Positions 1 to 8,767 of a stretch of 64,000 nt of DNA are shown here, in pieces. Below the pieces are notes generated by a model. It was given only the letters and a program-made list of their open reading frames with translations. It had not been told where the DNA came from and did not search any database. Made by a program: the position numbers and the translations under genes. Position 1 is the first letter of the stretch, and the number at the start of each line of letters is the position of its first letter. The stretch comes from Chamaea fasciata (taxonomy: Eukaryota > Chordata > Aves > Passeriformes > Sylviidae), in contig JARCOQ010000009.1 of NCBI GenBank assembly GCA_029207755.1, positions 36,106,914-36,170,913 of the forward strand, read 5' to 3'.

Positions 1-5
1 CCTAC

Positions 6-1534
6 CTGGCAGGTGCCAACGCCGCCCTGGCCAGCACACACGTGGAAGTCATAGATGTACCCATGCAGCCACTCACTACTGTTGCAGAGCTGGTTAGGGA
101 CCACTTGCACCTTGGCCTGCTGCAGGATATCTCTACCTGAAGCTGTGAGCAGAGAAAGGAATGAGCTCCCAGCAGCTCTTTGCCCGTGTGTTGAAGTTTT
201 TCCCTAGAGGCTTGCTGGCCTCTAGAGAGGTGTTGGGAGTGCTGTGTCGCTGCTGTGTGGCATTGGGCAGCAGGCCAGGCCAGAGGCATATGTCCCACGG
301 CCTAACTCTGCTGTCAGGAAGGCCCAGCCGTCTCTCCCTGGTGGGCCAAGCTTGCCCTCAGGGTCCAGATCCTTTATGGGAACTCACTCACATTTCACGA
401 TTCTGTCACCCCAGCCAGCAACGTAACAGTTTTTCAGCTCCGACACTTTCACTGCAGGACCAGGCAGGCAGGCGGTCTGAATGGTGGAGCTGCACTGGAC
501 TGGCCGATCCAGTTCCAGCAAGGCGATGTCGTTATACTCAAGGTCAGGGATGTATTTTTCATGAATAATCAGCCGCTTAATCCGGCGCACTTCCACACCA
601 GGGCCCGACTGGCCCAACGAGGTGGCCCCAAGAACGATGGCCCACTCGCTGATGGGACTGGAAGGCAGATGGAGAGAGGGGTGAGGGCGAGTAGAATCAC
701 GTGCTGTAACACCCCAGCCCTTCCTGCCTTCTGCTTCCTGAGGCAGAGAGGAAAACAGCACTCCACAGAGTGAAAGTAGGCTTGAGCTATATTGAGCTGC
801 AGGCTGCTAGGAAGCGGTGGCATGAACCCAGTCGTCTCCCTGAGCAGTCTCTCAGCTGGGCCCTGCAATGTCCTGGCACTAGGCACATGCAAGGAAATGG
901 GATGAGAATAGCATGCACTGGTGGTGTGGGGATATCCCTGTGCCCAGGTCCGACTTACTTTGTGATGTTGACAAAGCAGTGGGCAGCTGAGAGCAGCCAC
1001 TTTGCGCTGATGAGGGTCCCTCCACAGATATGCACAGATACCGGTGGTTTCCAGACGCAGCGGATACTGGCGATCCCAGCCCAGGCCCCAGACCCTGGCA
1101 TGACATCTGTGCCACCCACAACGCGTGATGAGCTGAAGGTAGTACCCATGGGCCGCAGCCCACAAGTCTGTCTGGAAGCAGAAAGTCGTTAGTGTCCCAT
1201 GAGAAGGCCTGCTGCTGTGCTGAAGGTCAGCCAGCTTCCCTCCTCACAAGGCTCTGGTTGCAAAGCCAGCAGGGAGCTGCCTGGGATGTCCACATGTTTG
1301 CCCATTTCTGCTTTAGCCCCTTAGACAACTGGTGCCAGCAGCCTGGCCAGTGGTGATAAACGGAGACTCCCACCTACTTTGGGAACTGCTGTGGCCACAG
1401 GTGGCAAGCGGGCACCCACAGGGAAGCCCCTAAGCCTTTGCCCGGGCCCCCAAAGAGCCTGAGGCTACTTACCCACAGGCGCCATGTGCAGGCCCGCACA
1501 GAGCCAGTAGGATGAGGATGCACAACAAAATCAT
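6..1534 (-). CDS. ACR-like: Acrosin-like serine protease, copy 1 (exon 5 outside window)
   Basis: Minus-strand exons: exon 1 1473-1534, exon 2 959-1171, exon 3 392-657, exon 4 6-142. All visible introns are GT-AG and phases agree (2, 2, 1, then 0 at the exon 4 end). Exon 5, which would carry the catalytic serine, lies left of the window. Acrosin is the trypsin-fold protease of the sperm acrosome. The model starts [14 protein letters not shown], a clear signal peptide, at the ATG of 1532-1534 with G at -3. Cys24 is the likely light-chain cysteine, activation follows Arg37 (R|VVGG), and His85 (SAAHC) and Asp135 (YNDIAL) are present. Possible N-glycosylation sites are NIT at 89 and NSS at 201. 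Assignment rests on the acrosin-like signatures [32 protein letters not shown] and VAGWGD. Confidence 0.9.
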
Positions 1535-1647
1535 TGCCGTCACAGCTGCAAGTCAGCTGCAAGGAGAGAGAGCTTGACACCTCCAGGGCAGCTGCCAACG
1601 TAATGCCAACAGAATTTGCTTTGCCGCAGTGCCCTCGGCCCTAGGCC

Positions 1648-1655
1648 TGATGTCA
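1648..1655 (-). promoter_or_regulatory. CRE-like site upstream of acrosin exon 1
   Basis: The minus strand reads TGACATCA, one base from the cAMP-response element TGACGTCA, about 114-121 bases upstream of the acrosin start codon. CREM-type factors acting at CREs drive many spermatid genes, which would suit an acrosomal protease. The base is unchanged in all seven units. No TATA box is visible upstream of exon 1. A ctctctctccttgcag run just before the start codon could also be a splice acceptor, which would move the promoter further away. Confidence 0.25.
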
Positions 1656-1731
1656 CAGAGGGACTGGTTCCATGTTCCAGACACGGTGCTGGCCGCTGCA
1701 GGCAGGGGGGAAGGGCAATTTAGAGGCCTAA

Positions 1732-1935
1732 AACCACAGAAAGGTCTGGATTGGAAGGTACCTTAAGGACTGACTAGTTTCAAACCCCAACCATGCACAC
1801 AGAGGCCTTCCACTACACCAGGTTGCTCAGAGTCCCATCCAAGCTGGCCTCAAATGGTAAAAGGAACGGGGCATCCACAGCTTCTCTGGGAAACATGTGC
1901 CACTCTTGTGCTAATGATACAAGATTTTGCTTGAC
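1732..1935 (-). mobile_element. CR1 LINE 3'-end fragment, short (unit 1)
   Basis: The stretch reads on the plus strand as the reverse complement of a CR1 3' end: ggtctggattggaaggtacc, then accttccactacaccaggtt, gctcagagtcccatccaagc and ggcatccacagcttctctgg. The 3' end lies near 1732, roughly 200 bases upstream of the acrosin start codon. It is a different CR1 insertion from the long one, and more diverged. The inner edge near 1935 is approximate. Confidence 0.85.
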
Positions 1936-2165
1936 ATCCAAAACTACAGAATTGGCAGTAACAACAATTCAAAGCAACACACATTCTGATTTTTAAAAAG
2001 TTTGTGACATTGCAGGACTACTACTGTAGCAATCCACATCACTCACTAATCTCCTTGGGGCTATATGGGCACTGCATAAGATCTTCTTCAGGCTAGCTGT
2101 GCTAGCCGTTCTGAGAGAAAGTGGCATTGTTTAGCAAGACCGCCTTTTTCCAGACCTTTTGTGAC

Positions 2166-2200
2166 TTTTTTTTTTTTTCTTTTTTCTTTTTTTTTTTTTT
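2166..2200. repeat. Interrupted poly-T tract, length-variable between units
   Basis: T13-C-T6-C-T14, followed by aaatttcag. Units 2, 4, 6 and 7 have the same lengths, unit 3 has T11 and T13 in the outer runs, and unit 5 has T12 in the first run. These account for 3 and 1 bp of the unit length differences. The tract plus AG resembles a plus-strand splice acceptor, but no plus-strand exon follows that I can recognise. Confidence 0.85.
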
Positions 2201-2438
2201 AAATTTCAGGCCATTTAAGCGCATAATTTAGCTAAATGCATCTTCCTTAGAGGGATCCTGCCTTTGAAAATGGAAGTGTGGGAGAAGAAAGCAGTGTATC
2301 CTTATGCAGAGGTGAAAGAGGTGTTTCTCTTCCATGGCTCTGGGCAAGCTTGCACAGACCTAAGGGTAAGGGCCTAGCCCAGTGTTTATGGCTGACCTGG
2401 TACACCCCTGATGCCCGCTTTGACTGTGAGCATGATAG

Positions 2439-2684
2439 TCACAGTAACAGGATGGAGTTTTGTCTTCTAATCCCAGGTGGGTAGAGCTCATCCTCAGGAC
2501 CACGTAGGATGACCAACACATCCTTCATGACTCGTTCTCTGAGCTGGATGAGATCTGTATGAAAGAGGCTGAAGATGCCGAGTGCAAAGAAATGGCAAGG
2601 TAAATCCCTGCTGCCGGCTGCGATGGGAGAGAAGTACCCATGCTGGCAATACCCTCGGGCTCTGTCTTCTGCTCTCTGGAACAC
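2439..2684 (-). other. Unassigned minus-strand ORF, possible old exon
   Basis: An 81-codon frame that opens with a GTG in a longer open stretch. It contains the coding-looking run LPCHFFALGIFSLFHTDLIQ followed by LRERVMKDVLVILRGPEDEL. I do not recognise the family. It is present in all seven units; the only protein change seen is Asp/Gly in AEDRA (Gly in units 2, 4 and 5). An in-frame TAA lies about 30 codons upstream of this frame's start. It could be an exon of an undetected gene or a gene relic duplicated with the unit. Confidence 0.2.
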
Positions 2685-3814
2685 TTTCTGCAGCTGCTGA
2701 TGGAAGCAGCCTTCTCCTCTTGCCAGCCCAGAGCTTTAGCAATGCAATTGGAGACCTGGAGCTGAAGAGGAGATGAATGACAGTATCAAGTGAAGGATCA
2801 TGCCCTATGTGGCTACTCTCTCCTTGCACAGCCTCTGAACTGAGGAGCTGCACCACAAATGAAAGGATGCTGCTGGACAATTGTGCCAACAGCATCAAAG
2901 ACACTGAAGGTAACGCGGGAGCCACATCCCTCTGGGAGTGGCCGAGCTTGGTTTGTCGCATGGCCCTTCACTCCCAAATCAACCTTGCCCCGAAGATGCA
3001 TCCTTTTTCACAAGTCCCATTGGATCTTTAAATTCTGTAGTCATCATCTCTCTAGTATTGCGAAGGCTGGCTCATTAAGTCAATTCCTAAGGCATCCAAG
3101 GAAACATTTGCTTACCACACTTCAGCCTATTAGTCGGCATTTTGTACAGTCCCTAACACTTGGTGGCCTACAGCTGCTAGTCTCGTTTCCTAAGTACTGT
3201 TTAGTTATACAAAGAATTCCATAGTCCTGCATTACCTGGGTTAGTTGGAACAGTTCAAGTTTTTGTCCTGCACCTATGGCTAAGCTTAACTAGCCAGAAT
3301 AGCTAGGCATGCTCACACGAGCGACACCCAAGGTTTTCTGCCTCTCATGCTGGAGTGGCAGTCCTCACCTTCCCTTGGAGGCTTTCTCATAGCCCTCCTA
3401 ACACTGGGGTTTCTGCTCTTTGTCTTGCACTGACACCTCATCCTTTTCTTGACCCTCACCCTGCCTTAAGCCCATGTCCAGCATGAGCCTTGCCAGCCAA
3501 GGCTGTCTACCTTGCACCGGGTCTTAGCCATTTCAGTCTTCATCAATTCCCAAGACATTCAAAAAACAGGAGAATTGTATTGATGCATTTCTCATGGAAG
3601 GAGGAGATGACTCCAGTACAACTTATGAATAGGGGTGGAGACTCCCTAACAGAAAAACAATTTTACAACCTCTACTACTGACAGAACAGAAGTATGCATA
3701 CGCAACAAACGGTCAAATGCACAAAAACTCCCCAACTTTCCAGATTTTCTTGGTACACTTTCCTGTCTCAAACTCAGCTCTATGTTATTGCTTCATAGTT
3801 GTTCCTAAAGCATT

Positions 3815-4449
3815 TCAATAGGGTTCTGTATATTCCTCCAGGAGAGGCTGCAGCACCTGCACCATGACCTCCCCATCTGGACTGCAGAGGCGCAGGGCAT
3901 ACAAGATGCTGTTCTCTGCTCTCACTGCCAGCCACCGCTGGGACCCATAGATTGCCTCCAGCCTCTGGCGCAGCCAGGGCAGCATAGGGTCAAGAACATG
4001 CTCTTCTTTTTGGAAAAGTTCTGCCCAGACCTTGGCAGCAGGCTACCCACAGCCTCTGCCCCTGCAGGCCCCTGCTCAGCTGGGGAAGGTGTCCCTTGCA
4101 CAGGAACCGCTCCTGGGCGCTGGCAGCTGTTTCCATCCAGGAGGCCAAGAGATCTTTCTGCCTCTCTCTTGGTCTCTGGTGATTCTCCCTGGGGTGTGAT
4201 GACACACTCGAGGTATTTTTGTTCCCGCAGAGAAAACCTGACAGACTCTATCAATCTTCTGCAGAGTGGGCACTCTGCTTTCTTCTCTGCCCAACGCAGC
4301 ATGCAGCCCATGCAGAACTCATGGCCACAGGGTAAGGCATAAGCAACACCCTCTTGCTCATCATGACAAATGGGGCAGCTGCACTCTGTCCCCATGGCTC
4401 TGTCTGTTCTCCGTGGCAATTCAGGGAGTCCTGAGAAGCTGCTCCCCAT
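3815..4449 (-). pseudogene. TOPORS-like: TOPORS-like RING-finger E3 ligase gene, frameshifted, copy 1
   Basis: A minus-strand reading frame opens at the ATG of 4449 (MGSSF) or at the second ATG 18 codons on (MGTEC), and runs to a stop at 3922 (175 residues). From the first ATG, a canonical C3HC4 RING is formed by Cys25, Cys28, Cys41, His43, Cys46, Cys49, Cys60 and Cys63, followed by RRLIESVRF and a CVITPQGESP segment as in avian TOPORS-like proteins. These are predicted ubiquitin (possibly SUMO) ligases. The conserved C-terminal block (VWAELFQKEEHVLDPMLPWL, then YGSQRWL and GEVMVQVLQPLLEEY) continues in another frame to a TGA at 3815-3817. One missing base between about 4030 and 4045 explains the break. 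A truncated RING protein could still be made; I rate decay more likely. Confidence 0.75.
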
Positions 4450-5116
4450 CACTGGCACTACCAAAGAATCTCACACACTGCAACAAAATGGAGAAACCTT
4501 GGTCTCTTCCTGTCCCAAGGAGCAGATGAAAAAATGCCCAAGCCCCTGGACAAGGATATCCTCCTGACTCCTCAAGCCCTAATGACCTTCTCACTACCAC
4601 CCTGGGGAGACTCAGCCTTCAAGGTCTTACAGGCATGCTTGACAGGCTGTGACTTTCCTGAGAGCGTGGAAAGATGGTCTCGGGCAGCTGAAATCGTGTA
4701 GGGTTGAGACTCCTGTCTGTGAAAAACAGGTGTTGGGATTAAGTGGTTCAACAATTTGGAGGTCCTGAATTTTTAATTAAATCTCTGGAGGCTGGATTTT
4801 TCCTTTCTTTCTATCTTTTTTAAGTTCACTCTTGAATCAGAAAATGTTATTCATTGAATGCAGTTTTTATAAGGGGGAGGTTCTCTTCCAAAGTGAACGC
4901 TGTGGGCAAAAATTTAATATGGCCTTAGCAGGCACTGGCGCACGTCAGCTGGGTATGCTGGTCAAGCATCACCTCTGCAGGTGATCTCTAGGGAAGAGTA
5001 GATGCGTGGCTTTGCTCCCCGCTGATGACTCTTAGGGGCTCTAAGAACCTATGCACCCTTGATGACCAGAGCTGCATAAGATATTGCAAGACACTTAAAG
5101 AGCAGAATTGCCTTAA
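4450..5116. other. Intergenic stretch upstream of RING gene (unit 1; repeated in all units)
   Basis: No gene seen. It lies 5' of the RING frame, so any promoter or untranslated exon of that gene should be here. The only candidate element is a TATA-like motif at 4864-4871. The stretch ends at the CR1 3' terminus. Units 3 and 5 each lack one base in the cactggcgcacg motif near 4936. Confidence 0.5.
4864..4871 (-). promoter_or_regulatory. Candidate TATA box for RING gene
   Basis: The minus strand reads TATAAAAA here, about 415 bases upstream of the first RING ATG. If used, the 5' leader would be about 390 nt. Motif-only evidence. The stretch is AT-rich, so chance occurrence is plausible. Confidence 0.2.
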
Positions 5117-6900
5117 ACACCAATCACAGAACCACAGAATCGACTAGGTTGGAAAAAAAACCATCTGAGACCATTGAGTCAAACCTATGACTCAACACCA
5201 CCTTGTCAACCAGACCACAGCACTAAAAGCCATGTGCTATCTTTGCTTAAACACCTCCAGGTGACTCCACCGCCTCCCTGGGAAGCCTATTCCAATGCCC
5301 AAAATCACCCTTTCTGTGAAGAATCTTCTTCTCAATGTCCAGTCCCAACTTCCTGTGGTACAGCTTAAGACTTTGTCGGCTTCTCTTGCTGCTTGCCTGG
5401 GAGAAGAGACTGACCCCCACTGGGCTATACCCTCCTTTCGGGGACTTATAGAGGTTGGTACGCTCACCCCTGAGCCTTCTCTTCTCCAAGCTAAGCAACC
5501 CCAGCTCCCTCAGCTGCTCCTCATAAGACACGTGTCCCAGACCATTCACTATCCTTGTTGCCCTCCTCTGGACCCATTTGAGCATCTCAACGTCCTTCCT
5601 AAACTGAGGAGCCCAGAACTGGACGCAGCACTCAAGGTGCGGCCTCACCAGTGCTGACTACGGGGGAAGAATGACCTCCCCGCTCCTGCTGGCCACACCA
5701 TTCCTGATCCAGGCCAGGATGCCATTGGCCTTCTTGGCCACCAGAGCGCACCGCTGGCTCACGTTCAGCTGCTGTCTCCAGTACCCCCAGGTCCCTTTTC
5801 TGCCTGGGCACTGTCCAGCCACACCAACCCCACCTTGTGCTGCTGCAGGGGCTTGCTGTGATTCAAAGGCACGACCTGGCACTTGGACTTGTGAAACCTC
5901 CCATTGTTGGATTCAGCACACCTATCCAGCCTGTCCAGGTCCCTCTGCAGAGTCCTCCTACCCTCTAACAGAGCAGTGCTTGCTCCCAGCTTGGTGTCAT
6001 CTGCAAGGTGATCCCCTTGTCCGGATCATCAGTGAAGATATTTAAACAAGACTGGTCCCAACACAGACCCCTGGGGGGCTGCACTAAGTGACTAGCCCCC
6101 ATCTGGATGCAGGACCATTCACCTCCAGTCTCTGGGCCTGGCCATCCAGCCAGTTCTGAACACGGCTCCTGCCCAAGCTGTGGGCTACCAGCTTTTCCAG
6201 GAGTGCGCTACGGGAGATGGGGTAAGAGGCTTTGCTGAAGGCCAGGTATACAACATCCACAGCCTTCCCGTCATCCACCTGGCGGGTCAGCTGGTAACAA
6301 AGGGAGATCAGGTTGGTTAAAGCACAACCTGCCCCTCCTAAATCCCTGCTGGCTGGGTCTGATCCCTCAGCTGTCCTGTAGGTGCTGCGTTATCGCACTT
6401 AAGATGATCTCTTGTTTAACCTTACTGAGTACCAAGGTCAGGCTGACAGGCCTGTAGTTTCCTATGTGCTCCTTATGGCCCTTCTTATGGATGAGCATCA
6501 CGTTGGCCAGCCCAGTCGTCTTGTTACCCAGGACTGATGGTGAATGATGCAAAGCGTCTTGGTGACGTCTTCTGCCATCTCCTGCACCACCCTAGGATGA
6601 ATCCTGTCTGGTCTCATCGACTTGTCAGCATCTAAGTGGCTCACATGGTCACTAACTACTTTCTCCTGGATAACAGGAGAGGCTGTTCTGTTCCCTGCTC
6701 CCCATCTACGAGTTCAGGAGGCCAGTTGCCTTGAGGACAACCCGTCTTTTTGTTGAAAACTGAAGCAAAGAAGATGCTAGGGACCTCAGCCTTTTCCTCA
6801 TCTTTGATAACTATATTCCCTCCCTTATGCAATAAAGATGAGAGGTTCTTGCCCCTCCAAGATGCATTAAGATTATTGAAAGGCTTTGCCCACTGTGACA
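5117..6900 (-). mobile_element. CR1 LINE fragment, long, decayed (unit 1)
   Basis: Minus-strand CR1 retrotransposon. Its 3' end lies near 5117, with the typical cacagaaccacagaatc end, and it is truncated at the 5' side near 6900. Translated fragments in several frames follow the CR1 reverse transcriptase in order: EKAEVPSIFFASVF, then HIGNYRPVSLT and ILSAITQHLQD, then GKAVDVVYLAFSKA, QNWLDGQAQRLEVNG, a LADDT catalytic box, [14 protein letters not shown], and the C-terminal block HLECCVQFWAPQF to HWNRLPREAVESP. Frameshifts and stops break the frame, so it cannot encode an active enzyme. CR1 is the dominant LINE of birds, and this is the main taxonomic marker here. Confidence 0.95.
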
Positions 6901-8767
6901 AACTCTCCAAAGAAGCAACTGCTCATCGGCAGCAACTGAAGCTCCCCCTCCCTGAACATGCCTCTGTGAAACTTGGGCTGCCAGTTAACCCACCCGAGAG
7001 GAATGTGAGGTAGGATTGGATGCGCTCTCAGACTAGCGGGAGGAAAACAGATACTGGAGGAGCACTGATACTGGACAGAAAGAACCCACACTCAAAGCCA
7101 ACAAAGCCACTCTGTTGAGAAGCAACTCTGAGTGGGTAACTGTAGCCAATGAGCATTGATTCCTTTGTTGGCTAAAATGCCTAAATAGCAAAAAGGTTTG
7201 AATGCCTGGAGGAACCACACCAGCAAGAAGACCAGGGTGAAGAAAAGATGCAAGAGGATGCTTTCTGGATCCAAGTGCGGTGATAGCTTTCTACTTCAAC
7301 TGTCTCACTCTTTCTCTCCCTCTGGCCCTCCTCTCTTTCCTATTTCTATCTCTCTACCTCATGCTTACTGTTAAAGAAAATCCATGCTATTGACTTCGGC
7401 ACATGCCTCTTACCTTCAGGTAGAGGCATGTGCCAATAATCGGATCATAAAAGACGTGCTGGTACAACAGACTGCTGCTGTGAGGGGGTGAGATGTGCAA
7501 TTGATCCTTGGCCCAGGGATTGGCACTGGAGAAGGCAGATGCAGCTCTTCCCTTCCCTGGAGTGTTTGTGCATTGGTCTTACACGCCACTCCTATGTGGA
7601 AGGGAGCAACAGAGGTTCGTCGATGTTCACGGATGGAAAAGAATGGCAAAAAGCAAAAGGGTCCAAAAAAACCTCACCGCTTTTTATTAACAAACTACAC
7701 ACTCAGCATGGCAATTGGTATATGTTTTGCCACTACCTTCTAATAATAAGACAGAAGACTAAAAGAAAAGAGGGAAGAAGAAGGGAAAGAGGAATCGGGT
7801 AGGAGAGGAAAGAAGATTAAAGTCCTGGGTCCAGCACCGATCCAGCCAACAGGTGTCCAGGGTCCTGAGAGAATGCCACCCGGCCTCTGTGGTGGTACAT
7901 TTTTCTAGGTAAGTTTTCCCCATTCTGGGATTAGGTTCCTCACTCTTTGTACAAATGAGTTGGCATGTGCAGCCTAGTATTCTAGACTTTTCTGGAAATG
8001 GGCTGGGGGGCTTTGGGTTTGTTTTCTTTTTTTTTTGTGGTCTTGATTCTCCATCTATTGGTCTTGCTTGCTCCTTGACCCCACTCCTGCACTTAAGCTG
8101 TTCTTTATGTTGTGTGGTCACTACAGACTGGAACAGGAACTTCAGCTCCAGAATGGGGCTGGCCTACGTTCAATACAGCTCCCCTTTCCAGGCACATGCT
8201 GTTATAACTCGTTTGCTTGATGGTTGTTGGTGTTCAGGGCATAGCAGTGCATGAACTCTTTACTGCTTAGGTTTCTACATGGGCCAAAAAACCCAGTTGC
8301 CATCTGATGGGGACAAAAACCATCCTTAGGGCACAGAGCAGAATGAAGGGCTTCACATTTTTGATGACAGGGCAACATCTGCACCCTTCTTTTCTTTTCT
8401 CTTGTTTTCCTAGTGTTGTGTTTCTTGAACTTGTTTTTGCAAACTTAAGGTGCCAGATGCTACTCTTCCGCTGCAGACGTACCAATAGCTGTGGGGAAGG
8501 CATTGATCTGTACGGAAGGGAGTGTGAAGCCAAATTCTTCCTAGATGAGTATGAAGGGATCCCTGAGTTCAGGACTGCTTGGGCAAAATCAAGCCAGCGG
8601 GATTTTAGAGAATTTGGATGCAAATTTGTCGCAGAGCAGAAAATACAGATCTCCTTTTGAGTTTGCTTCCAATTTAATTCCGTTTAATGCAATTCAAATT
8701 AATAGAACTCAGAAGGAAAGGGTTGTGGTCTACTATAGCCTGAACTGCAGCTGGTCCATTTTGCCGT
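6901..8767. other. Stretch between long CR1 and acrosin exon 5 (unit 1; repeated in units 2-6)
   Basis: No complete gene recognised. It contains a pyrimidine-rich tract at 7287-7360, a 37-nt hairpin at 7398-7434, a purine-rich tract at 7749-7822, and a plus-strand 117-codon frame at 8307-8660 with no family I recognise. The last ~100 bases are the likely 3' untranslated region of acrosin on the minus strand, with ATTAAA motifs at 8673-8678 and 8683-8688. Confidence 0.5.
7398..7434. repeat. 37-nt near-perfect hairpin (unit 1)
   Basis: Arms ggcacatgcctct-T-acc and ggt-agaggcatgtgcc pair over 16 bp with one bulged T and a ttca loop. Too short for a typical pre-miRNA, but a strong cruciform or RNA hairpin. 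Confidence 0.85.

Larger units (their letters stand above)
1936..3814. other. Intergenic stretch between acrosin and RING gene (unit 1; repeated in all units)
   Basis: No recognisable complete gene. It holds an interrupted poly-T tract at 2166-2200 (T13-C-T6-C-T14), a 7-bp inverted repeat ggctagc-tgt-gctagcc near 2092-2108, and an unassigned minus-strand ORF at 2439-2684. The remainder is AT-balanced sequence with only short frames. Equivalent stretches sit at the unit offsets given in the summary. Confidence 0.6.

Noticed and set aside
382..391. Alternative downstream donor GTGAGT for acrosin exon 3
   Set aside because: Using the second GTGAGT four bases later leads to an in-frame TAG in exon 4, whereas the first donor keeps the frame open through GDSGGP.
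161..568. 135-codon plus-strand frame antisense to acrosin exon 3
   Set aside because: Antisense to a conserved exon, no family resemblance, and explained by high GC of the exon.
569..1165. 198-codon minus-strand frame (and its copies, 206 codons in unit 6)
   Set aside because: It overlaps acrosin exon 2, intron 2 and part of exon 3 in the wrong frame. The spliced acrosin model explains the sequence, so this is a shadow.
2092..2108. Short palindrome ggctagc-tgt-gctagcc
   Set aside because: A 7-bp stem is expected by chance at this scale and has no associated element.
2439..2684. Assignment of the unassigned ORF to maestro heat-like repeat proteins
   Set aside because: Considered because such genes are multi-copy in birds, but I could not match any distinctive motif.
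5295..5657. Plus-strand frames of 120-124 codons within the long CR1 fragment
   Set aside because: They are antisense to CR1 reverse transcriptase remnants and have no independent support.
7683..7688. AATAAA on the minus strand as part of a solo LTR
   Set aside because: No matching TG...CA ends, target-site duplication or retroviral coding remnant could be recognised around it.
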